Assembly (NCBI RefSeq): GCF_963855985.1 | Contig: NC_087092.1 | Span: forward strand, 18,104,001 to 18,168,000 | DNA from: Ostrinia nubilalis | Lineage: Eukaryota; Arthropoda; Insecta; Lepidoptera; Crambidae | Length of the DNA stretch: 64,000 bases | Direction of reading: 5' to 3' | Part shown: positions 43,993-55,793 of the stretch, piece by piece | How positions within the stretch are numbered: the stretch's first letter is position 1 | Layout: the number at the start of each line of letters is the position of its first letter | Program-made: the position numbers and the translations under genes | The notes under the pieces: generated by a model | What the model was told of the DNA's origin: nothing | What the model saw: only the letters and a program-made list of their open reading frames with translations | Database searches by the model: none

Positions 43993-45128
43993 GTTTGTTG
44001 TGTTTTCGAGAATTAACGTTTCAACTCAACCCATTTAGGTTCACCAGAGAAAATAATAACTTTACTCGTAATTCTATCTATGGATAATAAGCGAATAATT
44101 TACTCGGTTACTTTAACTGGAATGAATAAGCTCTAATTAGAAATATACTTGAGTTAACTTATTTAAAAGGAATAAGTAATACTCTTGTAATAAATCTAGT
44201 ATAAGTAATGTACAGGTGTGTCTTCATGAACCTACCTACCTATAGGTAATAAAACAAAATCTATTAGAGTATTCGACTTTATTTAGACGTGACTGATATA
44301 TCTATGCGAAGACAAAGAGTAACTTGGTTTTCTTACTATAAAATTTAATTATTCAAACAATTTAATAATAAAGACAAAAAAGTTTCAAGCTGGCTTCTAA
44401 AATTGATATTTCATGATCAAATTAATAACATCGAAAATAAGAATTTCGGGAATGTTTGGATCAGTCGGCAGTTTTTTCCGAATATTCGTTGAAGTCCAAG
44501 AAAGGTCCATGAAAAGGAAAATTGGAAAAGTTTCCTAGAAACATTTTGGAATTCCAAAAAAACTGAACGTCTTTTTATAGGTTGCTTTCTATAGGGGTAT
44601 TTTTAATGACAGGGTGACAAGGACAAATGTTTTTGTATCTATTGATCGTGTAGGTACCTACCTACATAACATCCTACTTACGTGTAAAATTCCACTATGA
44701 TGTGGTTCAACGTACGATAATTTACCAAATAAATGTGTTATATACAAATGGGTTTAGTAGTACCTAAGTGTTACATAGCAGCTATTTACACGGTCCTTGC
44801 TAGATATTGCGCTTTCCAAACTTGTCGTTTCAGACGCGCTAATGGAAGGTGGTTGGGGTACACGCCTTGAGTCCTACGCGCTGTGGGAAAACTTTGACCA
44901 TTTCACTTTAGGGCTTAGACGTGAACTAATCTGATAAAGTTGAAATTGTTAACATAATTGCCTTCTTTATAACAAATTAAATAAACTAATCGTCATTATT
45001 TTATCGAGAAACTTAAGGTACTGGTTTGTTCTGTTAAGAATTAATGCAAAAATGCCATGAAAAAAATTGCAATAAGTCAAAACCTTTGCAAACATTCAGC
45101 TAACTTTTTAATTTTTTTTTGGACATTA
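43993..45128. other. Gene-free AT-rich sequence
   Basis: No supported feature. Confidence 0.4.
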
Positions 45129-45257
45129 AGGCTAAGTTGCTCCACCTAACATTGACCGTAACTATAACGATAATTATAATCGATGTTTTTTGTATGGAGT
45201 GGAGAGTCAGATTTTTGACGTTTGTCACAGTTAAAGTAAGATGGTGCAACCCAGCCT
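45129..45257. mobile_element. MITE of the GCTGGGTTGCACCA family (copy 1)
   Basis: Ends AGGCTAAGTTGCTCCACCTA and TGGTGCAACCCAGCCT are inverted. A GACCGTAACTATAACGATAA-type interior lies next to AAAAATCTG/CAGATTTTT motifs shared with the second copy at 55225-55340. No coding capacity. Confidence 0.65.
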
Positions 45258-45777
45258 AAAACATCAAATAGTTGCCTATTTCGCCGGTAATGTTAAAAAT
45301 ATCATCCGCTCTGAGCAACGCTGAATCATTTCGTGAGTTTTTGTAGTAAATATGAGATATTTTCTGATTCAATATCCTCTAACGCGTCCGCTTCTAAACC
45401 TATCATTCTTCAAAAACCGACTTTGGATGTCCATTTTGTGAGTTTACGTAACAGATGAGACGGAATGATGTGAATGGGCCGGTGACCCTCGTCACGCACG
45501 AGTCGATAGCCGCGGGAGATTGCCGGACGCGGGCGGACACAGCCGGACGGGGGCGGACGCGCGATGATGGCTGGTAATGACTTACCATATTCCCCGTAAG
45601 GCCCAAAGCTTACCTCAATAATGGTAAGCTTAGCGGATTTTTATACAAAAGGCCGAGGGATCCGTGTGTTTTATAGGCCCGGATTCGGGACTAGCGAATG
45701 GAATAGTAGGCGATTAGGAAACTTTCCACTCCTTTCAGAATATTCTGTAATGTAAGAGAAGCGCATTTCTAGTGTTA
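45258..45777. other. Gene-free sequence with GC-rich patch
   Basis: GC-rich at 45475-45560 with repeated GCCGGACG/GCGGACG units. No coding signal. Confidence 0.35.
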
Positions 45778-46006
45778 CTAGCTTTCCGCCCGCGGCTTCG
45801 CCCGCCTGGAATTTTATCTGACAGAAAAACTTTATAGCGCGCGTCCCTGTTTCAAAAACCTGGATAAAAACTATCCTATGTCCTTTCCCAGGACTCAAAC
45901 TATCTCTATACCAAATTTCATCAAAATCGGTTCAGTGGTTTAGGCGTGAAAGAGAGACAGACAGACAGACATACAGTTACTTTCGCATTTATAATATTAG
46001 TATAGA
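45778..46006 (-). mobile_element. Helitron, 229 bp, complete ends
   Basis: Minus strand: starts TCTATACTAATATTATAAAT after an A (complement of T46007), contains GCGAAAGTAACTGTATGTCT, and ends GCGGGCGGAAAGCTAG before a T (complement of A45777). Non-autonomous; same family as 59102-59334 and the split copy at 31352-32628. Confidence 0.85.
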
Positions 46007-46031
46007 TGCAATACGCAAAAAAAGAATAAAG

Positions 46032-47992
46032 CCCTCTGGACACGTGGTCCGACTGCTTTGTCCGACTAATCGGACCACGTGAACTTTTTTTTCCTATTGG
46101 TTCGATTAATCGGACTACAAGGAATCGCAATTCCACTTCGTCCGACTAATCGGACTTGAAATAAATTAAGGGTGGTATGCAACAAAATCGATCATGGAAA
46201 CTATTTCTCGTGACAATTTCATATTAACTACCAATGCGATGCTCTTTGGTCATAATAATAACAAGAGCTTCCTCGTGAACGCTTGGCATGGAAAGGTTCA
46301 CTATTAAATAAATTTATAATAATAAATTTAAATTAATATTGATTTGAATAAATTAATACAAATATGTAAAGGTATAAATAATTTTAATTAAAGATTGTTT
46401 CATTCAATGTAAAACGACCTCCTTTTAGTTCAATTCAAAGTTCAACTGAATTGAACTTTCAGGAAAAAAAACCGAAAAGTCAACTTTCTTAACCCTAGAG
46501 TGCTTGCGCTATGAGCATTTTGCCGCCCTCGGCAAAAAAATCGAGTTATTTTCTACACGATGCGATTGTTAAACTCAAGCGTTTCAGTAGCTGCCTCCCT
46601 ATACTTCACCTCCATGTATTAGAAATTAGAAGAAATTTAGTGCGCAGGTGACCGCAATAGAGAACGATTGTTGAACGTATGTCACGTTTTGCGGCAAATT
46701 GCTCACTGCGCGACTACTGACGTAAGTAAAATTTGTGTGTCTGGTTTTTAGTGTAGTTGGAAGATTATTAGTTTTCATTGCGTATAATGTTGTTTTGACA
46801 TTAATGACGTCATAACATTGATAATTACTATTAGTGCTTAATTTATTTCATGTCGTTTTCGGTAAAATTCACGTAAAATACAAAAAATGAAAAAACAAGG
46901 AAGTGGTCGGATTTCTAAGAAGCTGGTGCACTAAAATTAGTGGAAAATGTATACTAAAGTTATGAAGAAAGTAAACATAGTCATTACAATACTGTTATAG
47001 AACAATCAACGGCAGAATCTGAAGATGATGTGCCAAGGGTGCAATAGTTGTGCAAATTTACTGTGCAACGCACATTAAATGTACATGTGACAGACCTGTT
47101 TTGTTGAAGCACATGTCATATGTAAGGAAAACCTTTAAGTGTGCTAATAAGTTTAATATTTGATGATGTATGTAGGTAAAAACAATAGTGTTTCTAAGAT
47201 TTCTATAAATATTTCCTAACATTTCCAAAATATTTTTTTTTTCTTTAAATTTTAACCACAAATCTTTAATAAACGTTATTTTCTAATAGTGTATGCTTTA
47301 TTGTATCATTTTTAACTGATTTTCATATTTTTAAACTGTTATTTGACACACAACCGGACTTTATGTTTGGGCGGCAAAATGCTCATACGCGAGCACTCAC
47401 GTTTCACGGAAAAGCGCGACTACTCTAGGGTTAAGTAATCTTTCAAGGAAGTTGAAATAAACGGATTTTTTTTTTATAAACATTTCCTAAATGTTTATAA
47501 AAAAAATTTATTATGTTTTTTATAAACATTTCCTTAATGTAAGTGTCCAATATTTTTTAATATTAAAATTGACGGACAAAAAAAATTTTTTTAGGAAACT
47601 AGCCTAAAAAATCAATCAAAAATATTCAATAGATTTATTATAGTTGAATTTTTAGGAAAATATATTCCGTTTATTTCAAATTTCTAGAAAAATTATGAAA
47701 ACTATGGATGTTTTTCCTGAAAGTTCAACTCAGTTAAACTTTGATTTGAACTAAAAGGAATAGGTCTGTTAAAGTTTTTCAATTAAGAAAATGCAATTAC
47801 CTAAAAAGTGTTGAGTTAATGAAATAATAAATGTATCTTTCTTTCAAATAGGTTGCGCGGTTAAATGTCGGACCATGTAACCTTAAGAACAGAAAGTCTT
47901 GATAGTCCGACTCCTTAATCGAACCAACAGGAAAAAAAAGTTTACGTGGTCCGATTAGTCGGACAAAGCAGTCGGACCACGTGTCCAGAGGG
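46032..47992. mobile_element. Inverted-repeat transposon with 8-bp duplication, hosting a second element
   Basis: GAATAAAG at 46024-46031 and 47993-48000 is an exact 8-bp duplication. The termini CCCTCTGGACACGTGGTCCG are inverted and match over about 80 bp with a few differences. A second inverted pair lies at 46425-46468 and 47714-47758. Self-complementary GTCCGACTAATCGGAC motifs recur near both ends. Without the nested piggyBac-type element it is about 1.02 kb with no ORF. An 8-bp target fits hAT or Merlin-like superfamilies; the CCCTCTGG ends do not decide between them. Confidence 0.8.
46493..47430. mobile_element. piggyBac-type element nested in the above, TTAA-flanked
   Basis: TTAA at 46489-46492 and 47431-47434 flank ends that start CCCTAGAGT, close to the CCCTAGAAAG ends of canonical piggyBac. 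An internal inverted repeat containing TATGAGCATTTTGCCGCCC occurs 7 bp from the left tip (46499-46528) but 34 bp from the right tip (47369-47397). Asymmetric spacing of internal repeats is characteristic of piggyBac. The 938-bp body lacks a transposase ORF; short Cys-containing frames near 47030-47110 are too weak to call. Confidence 0.8.
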
Positions 47993-48000
47993 GAATAAAG

Positions 48001-49570
48001 TTCCGTTCGGCTGTTTCCTTTATGTTCCAAGTCCAACACCACGTCTACCTCCATCCCATTCGGGCTTGACACGTGGTTTCCCGCTCGAATGCGCCTGCGA
48101 GGCACAATGTACCTATTTGTATGCGCCAGGCTGCGGCGAGCGGATTGCTCCCGGCTTGTTTATCAACAAAGGAGTACACGTGTTTCGTTACAAATGTATG
48201 CACTTTGTTGGGGATCGCTTAATCTTCACTAGCTTCTGACTGTTAGTTCACTCACCTAGTTAAACTTATAAGTTTTAATAAACGGATCTGCCATCAAAAT
48301 ATTTCCTTTAGATGGATTCAAAATGGTTTATAAACTTTATCTCAACATAAATATCCATTATCAGTACACGTGACAAAAAGGTCTATTCCAAATTCATTAC
48401 AACAAACGACAATTGGTGTCCTTTGATCACCCATGTATAAGATGACCTGGGTGATGAAAGTGGACTCCAGTTAAGTTGTTATTATTATTTTAGTTTCCTT
48501 TGATCACCTTTATGTAAATCACACCAAGAAGAAAAAGACCTTGAGGAGTCTTTTAGGTTTAGGACCGGCACCAATTTATTAGCTCCAATAAAAAAAATCG
48601 GAATGGACATTTATTTCTCGTCGTAATTTCTCTGGCAAAATATTTATTATTTAAACTACTAAAAGGGTCCCATCACAAACGCTATTAATATTTAAAAAGA
48701 TTACTAGATCACTTTTAGGCGTTACTTCAAATGGAGCGAAACTGCGAATAAGAGGCGTCTACAATCTACATTATTCAGAAACAAATTGTATCAAACCGAA
48801 TATCAAAAGGGAAAAATGGAATTATTACATCCTCCTTGAGCTACCCGTTTGAGAATAAATTTGAATGTTTCCAGAATATTCTTTGATATTATATTATTTT
48901 GTTTAACGTTGCTTTTGTAAATGCAAAGCGGTAGGTATCATGAAATCCAATTTCCTTGATTCGGACTTTCTTTGCCTTGAATAAGTAAAAGGTAATTAAG
49001 GGAAATCTGATATTAAATGTATACTTTAAAGGAACATGGTACCCTCGCAATTCGTCCTTCCCGCGTTTCTTACGTTAATACACCATGTTCTTTTTCCGCG
49101 AATTCATTATTAATCTAATTGATCTTGTCAAGAACCCAGGAACCCAATTTTCGCTTAAATAACCCACTTAGGTTTTCCATTTAAGCGATTTCGATGTGGA
49201 CGAATGAATCTCTTCTGCGTCGTTTTGGGTAGTAATTGGTCCCCTGAACGGGCCCTTTATAGCGAGTGCGAGTTGACCCTACCCTAGGCATTGCGGAGGC
49301 TTTAAACTACAGATGAATATCTCGAAATGAATAACTAAGAGACATGGCCTATTTTGAATCTGGTGGGAAAATAATCTGCCTTGTATGCATAAAAAGAAAA
49401 TCACTAATCCTGAGGGAAGAGAGTTGAAAAGTAGTCTGGTTTGTATCAAATTAACTTTTGTGCAAATAATTGGGACTCAATGATATTCTTTTGTTATATT
49501 TTTTATTAAAATATTTAATTTAGTAAAATAATTTTACTTTAATGTATTGTGGTGTAAGACCGGTATTTTG
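48001..49570. other. Gene-free sequence
   Basis: Moderately GC-rich for the first 240 bp, then AT-rich. No supported feature. Confidence 0.35.
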
Positions 49571-49765
49571 TTTTTTTTTTTATGCAAGACAAGGCAGGTA
49601 TTTGACCGCAATCACACCTGGTGTTAAGTAAGGTGCAGTCTAGGATGGTACTCTCGCCTTGAAAAGGCCCGGATTATAGTGTTCAGGAAATACAGCAGCA
49701 GGCAGCGAATTGCAGTCCCTAGCTATTCGCATTATAAAAGAGTCGTCGAAACGCTTTTTGTGCTA
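49571..49765 (-). mobile_element. LINE 3' tail, open C-terminal frame
   Basis: On the minus strand [20 protein letters not shown] and [21 protein letters not shown] form an intact C-terminal frame, followed by a 3' region and a poly(A) (T run at 49571-49581). Best-preserved coding end of the family that also has copies at 3117, 34638 and 62221. Confidence 0.7.
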
Positions 49766-50095
49766 ATAGAAAGAAATATACGAGTAAAAGTTTATTAGTT
49801 AATAAAAGAAACTAATATACCGACGTTCAGATCTTGCGTATCGACAACATTAATAATAATGATAAAATCTTTTTTTTTTTCAACGCGTACCTTACACCCT
49901 TTATTATTTTATTACTGGTAACGAACAAAAACAAAATGCCTATCTATATTTTTCATTAAAGTACCGTTACTTCCAAGAAATAAGTGTACCTGGAAATATG
50001 CTAAGTATTTGTTTATTCCCATGGCTGGCACTTTATTTTATCTTGACTACCGTCAAGAAGGTGGGCGTAACAAAAAATTGATTACTTTTATATCA

Positions 50096-50315
50096 CTAGT
50101 ATTTGCCCGTCACTTCGTCTGCGTAGATTTCAAAATTTTGTCGATATAGAATCTTCTACCGAGGCGAGGGAATGATTTCTGGGTGAAATCTAGGATCTCT
50201 TTTTTTAAGTTATTATTTACATACTCGTATTGAACAAAATCTATTCAGCCGTGATTCAGCCTTTCCAGCGTAATTATGTAACAAAAGTAACAACACAAAT
50301 TTTAAGATCAGTAGA
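50096..50315 (-). mobile_element. Probable Helitron, 220 bp
   Basis: Minus strand ends CGGGCAAATACTAG before a T and starts TCTACTGATCTTAAAATTTG after an A. The CTAG terminus preceded by ACGCAGACGAAGTGACGGGC resembles known Helitron ends. The terminal hairpin is weaker than in the other copies. Confidence 0.5.
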
Positions 50316-50779
50316 TTTCATAGTAGTCGCAGAATTTTAATATTTTTAATTACTATCTATTTATCTATAAAAACAGTATCTCATAGTTTTCCTTTGTTAC
50401 GTCTTGACTTAATTCATCTGTTGTGCTTTGCGTAAAATTATGACGATCACACAACTTGACCGATTTCTTAGTCTAATCATTTTGAATTAATGAGTATTTT
50501 TAAAAAATAATTCCTAAGTCTCAAAGGAGGTCTCAATATTTTTTCGTGGTATTTTACCTACTTCTCTGAAGTTATATTTTGACTTTTAATATTTGCCTTT
50601 TTTAATAAGTATTTCTTAATTATTAAAATAATAATTAATATTTTTACAAATTTCTTATGTTTTACCATATTTTTCATAAATATACAAACTATTATAAATA
50701 ACAAGAAAGTTGACAAGTTGTGCCGCATATTGTTTTTTCTGATAAGAAGTGTTTTCATTAAATTGCATAATATAAAACT
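50316..50779. other. Gene-free AT-rich sequence
   Basis: No supported feature. Confidence 0.35.
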
Positions 50780-50791
50780 ATTGATTTATAC

Positions 50792-51022
50792 TTGACTTAT
50801 GGTCCTATGTCCCCTAGATGGGGCAGAGGGCGTCCACAACAGTCCTCCATCGCGTTCGGTCTTGAGCTATGTGTTTGATCTCGCTCCAAGTCTTGCCGAT
50901 CTTCTTCGCCTCGTCTGCCACAGTGCGCCGCCAAGTTTGCTTGGGGCGACCACGTTTGCGTTTTCCTTGGGGGTTCCAATCCAGAGCCTGCTTGGGGATG
51001 TGATCGGGATCCCTTCGGAGAG
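50792..51022 (-). mobile_element. RTE-like LINE tail, subfamily 2, 12-bp duplication
   Basis: The minus strand encodes SGLEPPRKTQTWSPQANLAA and SRPNAMEDCCGRPL near the 3' end. ATTGATTTATAC at 50780-50791 and 51023-51034 is an exact 12-bp target duplication. Homologous to 17935-18117. Confidence 0.8.
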
Positions 51023-51034
51023 ATTGATTTATAC

Positions 51035-51669
51035 AAGAGCTTTTAATTACATATTACTTACGAGTACGTATACCTATTGCCTTTTGTATATTTACATAAT
51101 AAAGTATAAGTGCGAATGATTCAGGTTGAAATAGTTATTTGATGCTACAATCTTCAAGGGCCGAAGCCGTCCGTCTGTCCGTCACGCGGCTCTTACGGAA
51201 TCTTCTAAAAATGCGTATCGAACTCGCTATTCCTGGCGCTAGGCGACGCGCGGCCGAGTGAAAGATCGATTGCGATTGTTAAACAAATCGAGAGGTTAAA
51301 AGCTTATTCGTCGAATCGGAAAATAAACGGAGATTATTTTCAATCGCTGAACAAATGTTATCTTTGTTTTTGTTTGTGATTACGATCTAATGGCAACATG
51401 AAAGTGAGCGGCGTAGACGTGAAGTGTGAAGTCTGAATAAATCACAAATCTTTGTTATTATACATACGCATGACCCATATAGGTTGGAGCGTAAGTGTGA
51501 GTATTTTGTTTATAAATAGCGGGGTCCGACATTGGCCTATTGTGTGGGATTTGTAAATGTAACTGAAATAGGAACATTTACCTAAGCTAGCTGAACTTAG
51601 ATCGAATTATCCTACAAGTAGGTATGTGATTCTTACTGCATTTAAAGTTTTTCCACTCATACTAAGTAT
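51035..51669. other. Gene-free sequence
   Basis: Contains a GC-richer patch at 51180-51270. No gene supported. Confidence 0.35.
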
Positions 51670-51765
51670 TAAAATACACCCATAACACAAGCATATAAGT
51701 TGCTTACTTTGGGGTTAGCTGGCACTGTGTGAAATTGTCCAAATTCAAATTCAAATTTATTTATT
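51670..51765 (+). mobile_element. SINE 3' tail
   Basis: CACCCATAACACAAGCATAT, TTGCTTACTTTGGGGTTAGC and GTGTGAAATTGTCCAA match the 3' half of the SINE at 62855-63122 in opposite orientation, ending in AATTTATTTATT. It abuts another LINE-like tail that continues to about 51900. Confidence 0.6.
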
Positions 51766-51899
51766 CATTGCATCATGTAGTACATTGGATGTTAAATTGT
51801 AGTGTCTTAGAGCTAAACATGTACCCTGCTGGGCATTGCAAAGTCAATAGTAGGCATTATTTACATAATACTACAAACATGCAGTAAGGTTTCAAACAT

Positions 51900-52911
51900 T
51901 TATTTTTACAAATATTTATTATTATTTATTAACACGTAATGTGTAACATTATAATATGTGACACAAGCCACATATCACTCCACCGGGCATATTATATGTA
52001 TAGTTGCACTATAATACCGTAATAGTAAATTACAACATTGTATCTGATCAAATCTTATCTAATTACGAGTAAGTATGTTCCTAGATTGCTGTAACAATCA
52101 AGCCGTAATATCATCACGTCAAGAATATTATCTATTTATTATGGTCCATGTAATCCGGGATCTATTTCCACGCCGGTGAGCCGGAGGATGTCGATCTTGT
52201 TGATCGCGCTAATATCGATCTAATTACGATGCGATCGGGTGCCGATAGCGATCGTTCCTGACGAATATTCAAAGGAACATTATTTTCAAATTGTTAGTTT
52301 ACAGTATAAAATCGAGCTCACATTTTTTACATCTTATTAAGGTTTGGCAACATTTCACAGATGATTATATTAACTATTAAATTATTTAGATTATTATTAT
52401 ATTTAGTTGGCAAATCGATTAATACATAAGTATAACCTACTTGAACTTTTTTTCTTTTTGATAACTAATTATGTCCCTATAAAAGTCCTTGACTTGGTAA
52501 ATGAGAAATTTTGAACTATTTATTTGTAATGAACAGTAGTTAGTACCACCGAGTGAAACGAAATAAATACTAGTACACGCTATTTAAAATTCAGTTAACA
52601 ACTCTTGTTTGATGAAGATACATAGTTACTAGTTTGCGCTTAGGGAGTAAAATTTTTGCATATCAAACGTTAACAAGTTAACATGAAAACGTAAAAGTCT
52701 AGCAAATACTAAATGGTGATTATATTTCAAACAAACAAAAGCGAAAAGATTTTTAGTAAAAACAATTGGTTTTGTGGATAAATTAAATTCAAAACAAATA
52801 ATCGAACTTGGCATGATCATCATCTGGAAGAAGTTGGATTTTTGCCATGGAGGCAAGTCAATTACAAACCTTTTAATAGTCACACAGCGAAAAGAAAACT
52901 AGGCGACTCAA
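51900..52911. other. Gene-free sequence
   Basis: Mostly AT-rich with a GATC-rich patch at 52150-52265. No exon supported. Confidence 0.35.
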
Positions 52912-53095
52912 TCTACTATATAAAAATAAGTCGGGTTTTCCTCCCTGACGCTATAACTCCAGAACGCACGAACCGATTTCCACGGTTTTGCATTCGTTGG
53001 AAAGGTCTCGGGCTCCGTGAGGTTTATAGCAAAGAAAATTCGGGAAAAGGGGGTAAAACGGGATACATGCGTACGAAGTCGCGGGCGGCCGCTAG
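52912..53095 (+). mobile_element. Helitron, 184 bp, complete ends
   Basis: Starts TCTACTATATAAAAATAAGT after an A, contains CTCCAGAACGCACGAACC, and ends GCGGGCGGCCGCTAG before a T. No coding capacity. Confidence 0.85.
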
Positions 53096-53179
53096 TTACT
53101 TATAAACTTCAGTTAGTATTTACTAAAAAAATAAAACGGTAAAATACACATTGAGCAAGAGGAAAAAGCAATTTTGTGT

Positions 53180-53403
53180 CATCAATGGCTCGTAGGCGTC
53201 GTAGGCGGCTACGGACTACGCGCTACGACCACGCGCTACGGGCTACGGGCCCGCTACAGTCAGTCTCGCGCTGGTCGCCGCTCTGGTCGGACGTCTGTCG
53301 CCACCTACCGCGGAAACTTCGGACGCGCGCGAAACTTTGTGTCGAACACTCGTATGGTTTTCGTTTTGTTTGTGTTGTGCGCTGTGAGGTGATCGGCTGG
53401 AAT
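53180..53403 (+). promoter_or_regulatory. Candidate CpG-rich promoter and first exon
   Basis: A sharp GC- and CpG-rich block has repeated GCTACGG/CTACG units, then a TCAGT initiator-like site near 53260 (CTACAGTCAGTCTCG) and a good splice donor (GGAAT/GTGAGTATG) at 53404. This layout fits a host alternative first exon in sense with exons A and B. The Arg-rich ORFs across the block are probably produced by the repeats. No TATA box was seen. Confidence 0.3.
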
Positions 53404-54080
53404 GTGAGTATGCTGATTTTTTGTCGTTAACTTTTCGATGAGTTTGTTTGTTGTTTTTGCGGATCTTTTTACCAAGAAAGTTTTTGGAGGAATCTTGCTT
53501 ACTTTTTTTTCTTGTTTTTTGAATATTAATTTGTAGGGTAGACACAAAATTAAGGACATGTTTTGCTTACTTATTTAGTGACTTCAAAATTGGTGAGGTC
53601 AGAATTTATAACCCTTTACCGGCGTTTATTAAATGTCTAACGGAAATTATTCTGTAACGAAGTAGCTATACTACCGCCTATATGTAAATGCAGTTTAAAC
53701 ATACAATTAAGCCGCGTGGAGTGGTGATAAGCGTTATCGCCGTGATTAGGCGCACCGCTCGCCAATATTAGTTTTAGCTCTAAATATTAGTTTTAGCTCT
53801 AGTGTTTGTTTTAATAGTTGATTGCGCACGAGACAATTGCAAAATTATGCGAATCTAGATTTATCTCCGGAACAGATAAAGTTACAACAAGTCAAAGTTA
53901 ATAATTGCGTGAAATATTAGGGAAATAATACCCTACCTACCCGAAAAATTAATATATTAAAAATTGTATTGGAAAAGTTAAAAAACATGACAATATTTTC
54001 ACAATTAACTTTCTCGAGCTACACAGGATTCAGGGTTGTAAACTTCATTATAAAACAACTTTTTATAACCGAGTAATTTT
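53404..54080. other. Gene-free sequence
   Basis: Contains two tandem copies of ATATTAGTTTTAGCTCTA near 53766-53803. Nothing else supported. Confidence 0.35.
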
Positions 54081-54132
54081 ATAAAATCGAAGATACTTAT
54101 TTACCGGCCTAAATAAGTATCTTCGATTTTAT
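54081..54132. repeat. Perfect 23-bp-arm hairpin
   Basis: ATAAAATCGAAGATACTTAT plus TTA is exactly complementary to 54110-54132, with a CCGGCC loop. The pairing weakens outside. It could be a short palindromic insertion or a foldback RNA. Confidence 0.8.
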
Positions 54133-55224
54133 AAATAAGTAATATAGTAAAATCCTTTAAAAGTACCAGACTTATAAATAAATTAGGTAGGTACTTTGAA
54201 CATAAGTAAAATATTTTAGCCTGCTATGAACAATAATTACTAAAACTATTTATGTGCTAAAATAACAAAAATGGTAAAGTAATCCGAATCACTAATAGCA
54301 AAATAAGCATAATACTTATCCTCAAAGTTGCCAAAAGTGTTCAAAATGGCAGAGAAGTCACATTCGTCGGCTACCCGCAGACATACTTATTCGAGCCAGT
54401 AATAACTGTTCCGCGGAAGTACGACTGACGGCACGACAAGCTACTAACTATCTTATGTAGGCTGTAATACGTGCTATTTTGCATCATAGATATACATATA
54501 CGTGCTAGCGACTGTACCCGACCAATTGCAGAAAGATCAGCAAAATAATAAAAAGAAACGCGTGTATCTTTTATCGGCTTCGTGGAAATCACGTGTAGGT
54601 TCTTTCGATTGTCGATAAAAACTTGGTGGAACATTTATTGTACCTTCTAGGCACTGATTTTAGGAAAATGTTTGTACTCGTATTTAGGTTACGTGGTAAC
54701 AAGATTTATTGTATGGTCCATATGTTCGTTTAAGTATACCTACATTACCTGCCTTTTTATAGTTTTGAATCTTGATTTTCTGCCAAATACTTGAAAAAGT
54801 TCCTTCTTGAAACTGGTGACTGAAAACGGTCATACCACGAAAACTCTCCTGTACAAAATTCCACTAAATGAAATTAGTTATCGAATAGTTTTGAAATTCT
54901 AATGTTAATATAAAGTTTATGTAAAGATAAACATGTTCAAATATCATTGCATCTCTGTCAACTTTTGAAGATGAAAATACAATGATGTTTTTAAGATATC
55001 CCGCTGACTAAAAGTCTGTAATCTTCGGAAAGTTAATGGCTCTATACGTTGGATCAAATATTAAATTAAATACTGTTTTTTAAATCTGATAATATGAATT
55101 CCTGCACCTCTTTTTACTTAGTGTGTGATAAAAAGTTATTTAATTCTACACACTTCACAGCATAGTTTGTTGGAATCCTGTTTTAAGTAGAAAAAGTTTT
55201 GTAAATCGGCCAAAAAACTTAAGT
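54133..55224. other. Gene-free AT-rich sequence
   Basis: No supported feature. Confidence 0.35.
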
Positions 55225-55340
55225 GCTGGGTTGCACCATCTTACTTTAACTTTGAAAAACGTCAAAAATCTGTCAAAATCCATACAAAAAGCACCGGTTA
55301 TCGTCAAAGTAACGGTCAAAGTTAGGTGGTGCAACTCAGC
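55225..55340. mobile_element. MITE of the GCTGGGTTGCACCA family (copy 2)
   Basis: GCTGGGTTGCACCATCTTAC at the left is the near-complement of TTAGGTGGTGCAACTCAGC at the right. Inside, paired AACGTCAAAAATCTGTC and CGTCAAAGTAACGGTC motifs repeat. 116 bp, no ORF. Confidence 0.7.
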
Positions 55341-55793
55341 ATGTGTGTAAGACTTTATTTCTAAGATTTTACCATAGTAACTATCCAATCCATGGATGTG
55401 TTTCAATGACACGCAACAACTACCCCAAATATGTGCGATCACATTCACAGCAGATCAAAGTTGGTTACAGAAAAAAAATTCCACGTCTGCCTCCGCGGGG
55501 GTGTCGTTCATACGTCAACATGTGTGTCAACAGATCGGGCGACCCGTCGGCCGTCTAATTGACGTGTTGACCGAGCGCGCTGTTATCTGCCCCAGTCCCA
55601 AACGCCGCAACTAGGGCGCCGGCCGGCCGGCTCCAAGACACTTCTGTGGGCTCACGCACACAGATGTGATGCTGGAAAAATGATACGTCATGTCACTAGT
55701 GATTGGGAGCGTTGAGAAAAATGTTGCGCTAACTTAAGTAGGATACAACATTTATTTTTTCTAATCCTAAGTTCGGCCTTACTTTATTTAATA

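Noticed and set aside
47030..47150. Cys-rich C-terminal finger of a piggyBac transposase
   Set aside because: A few Cys codons occur in two frames with stops between; not enough to support a transposase remnant.
53174..53430. Two overlapping Arg-rich ORFs
   Set aside because: They come from CTACGG-type tandem units; the region fits a promoter or 5' UTR better.
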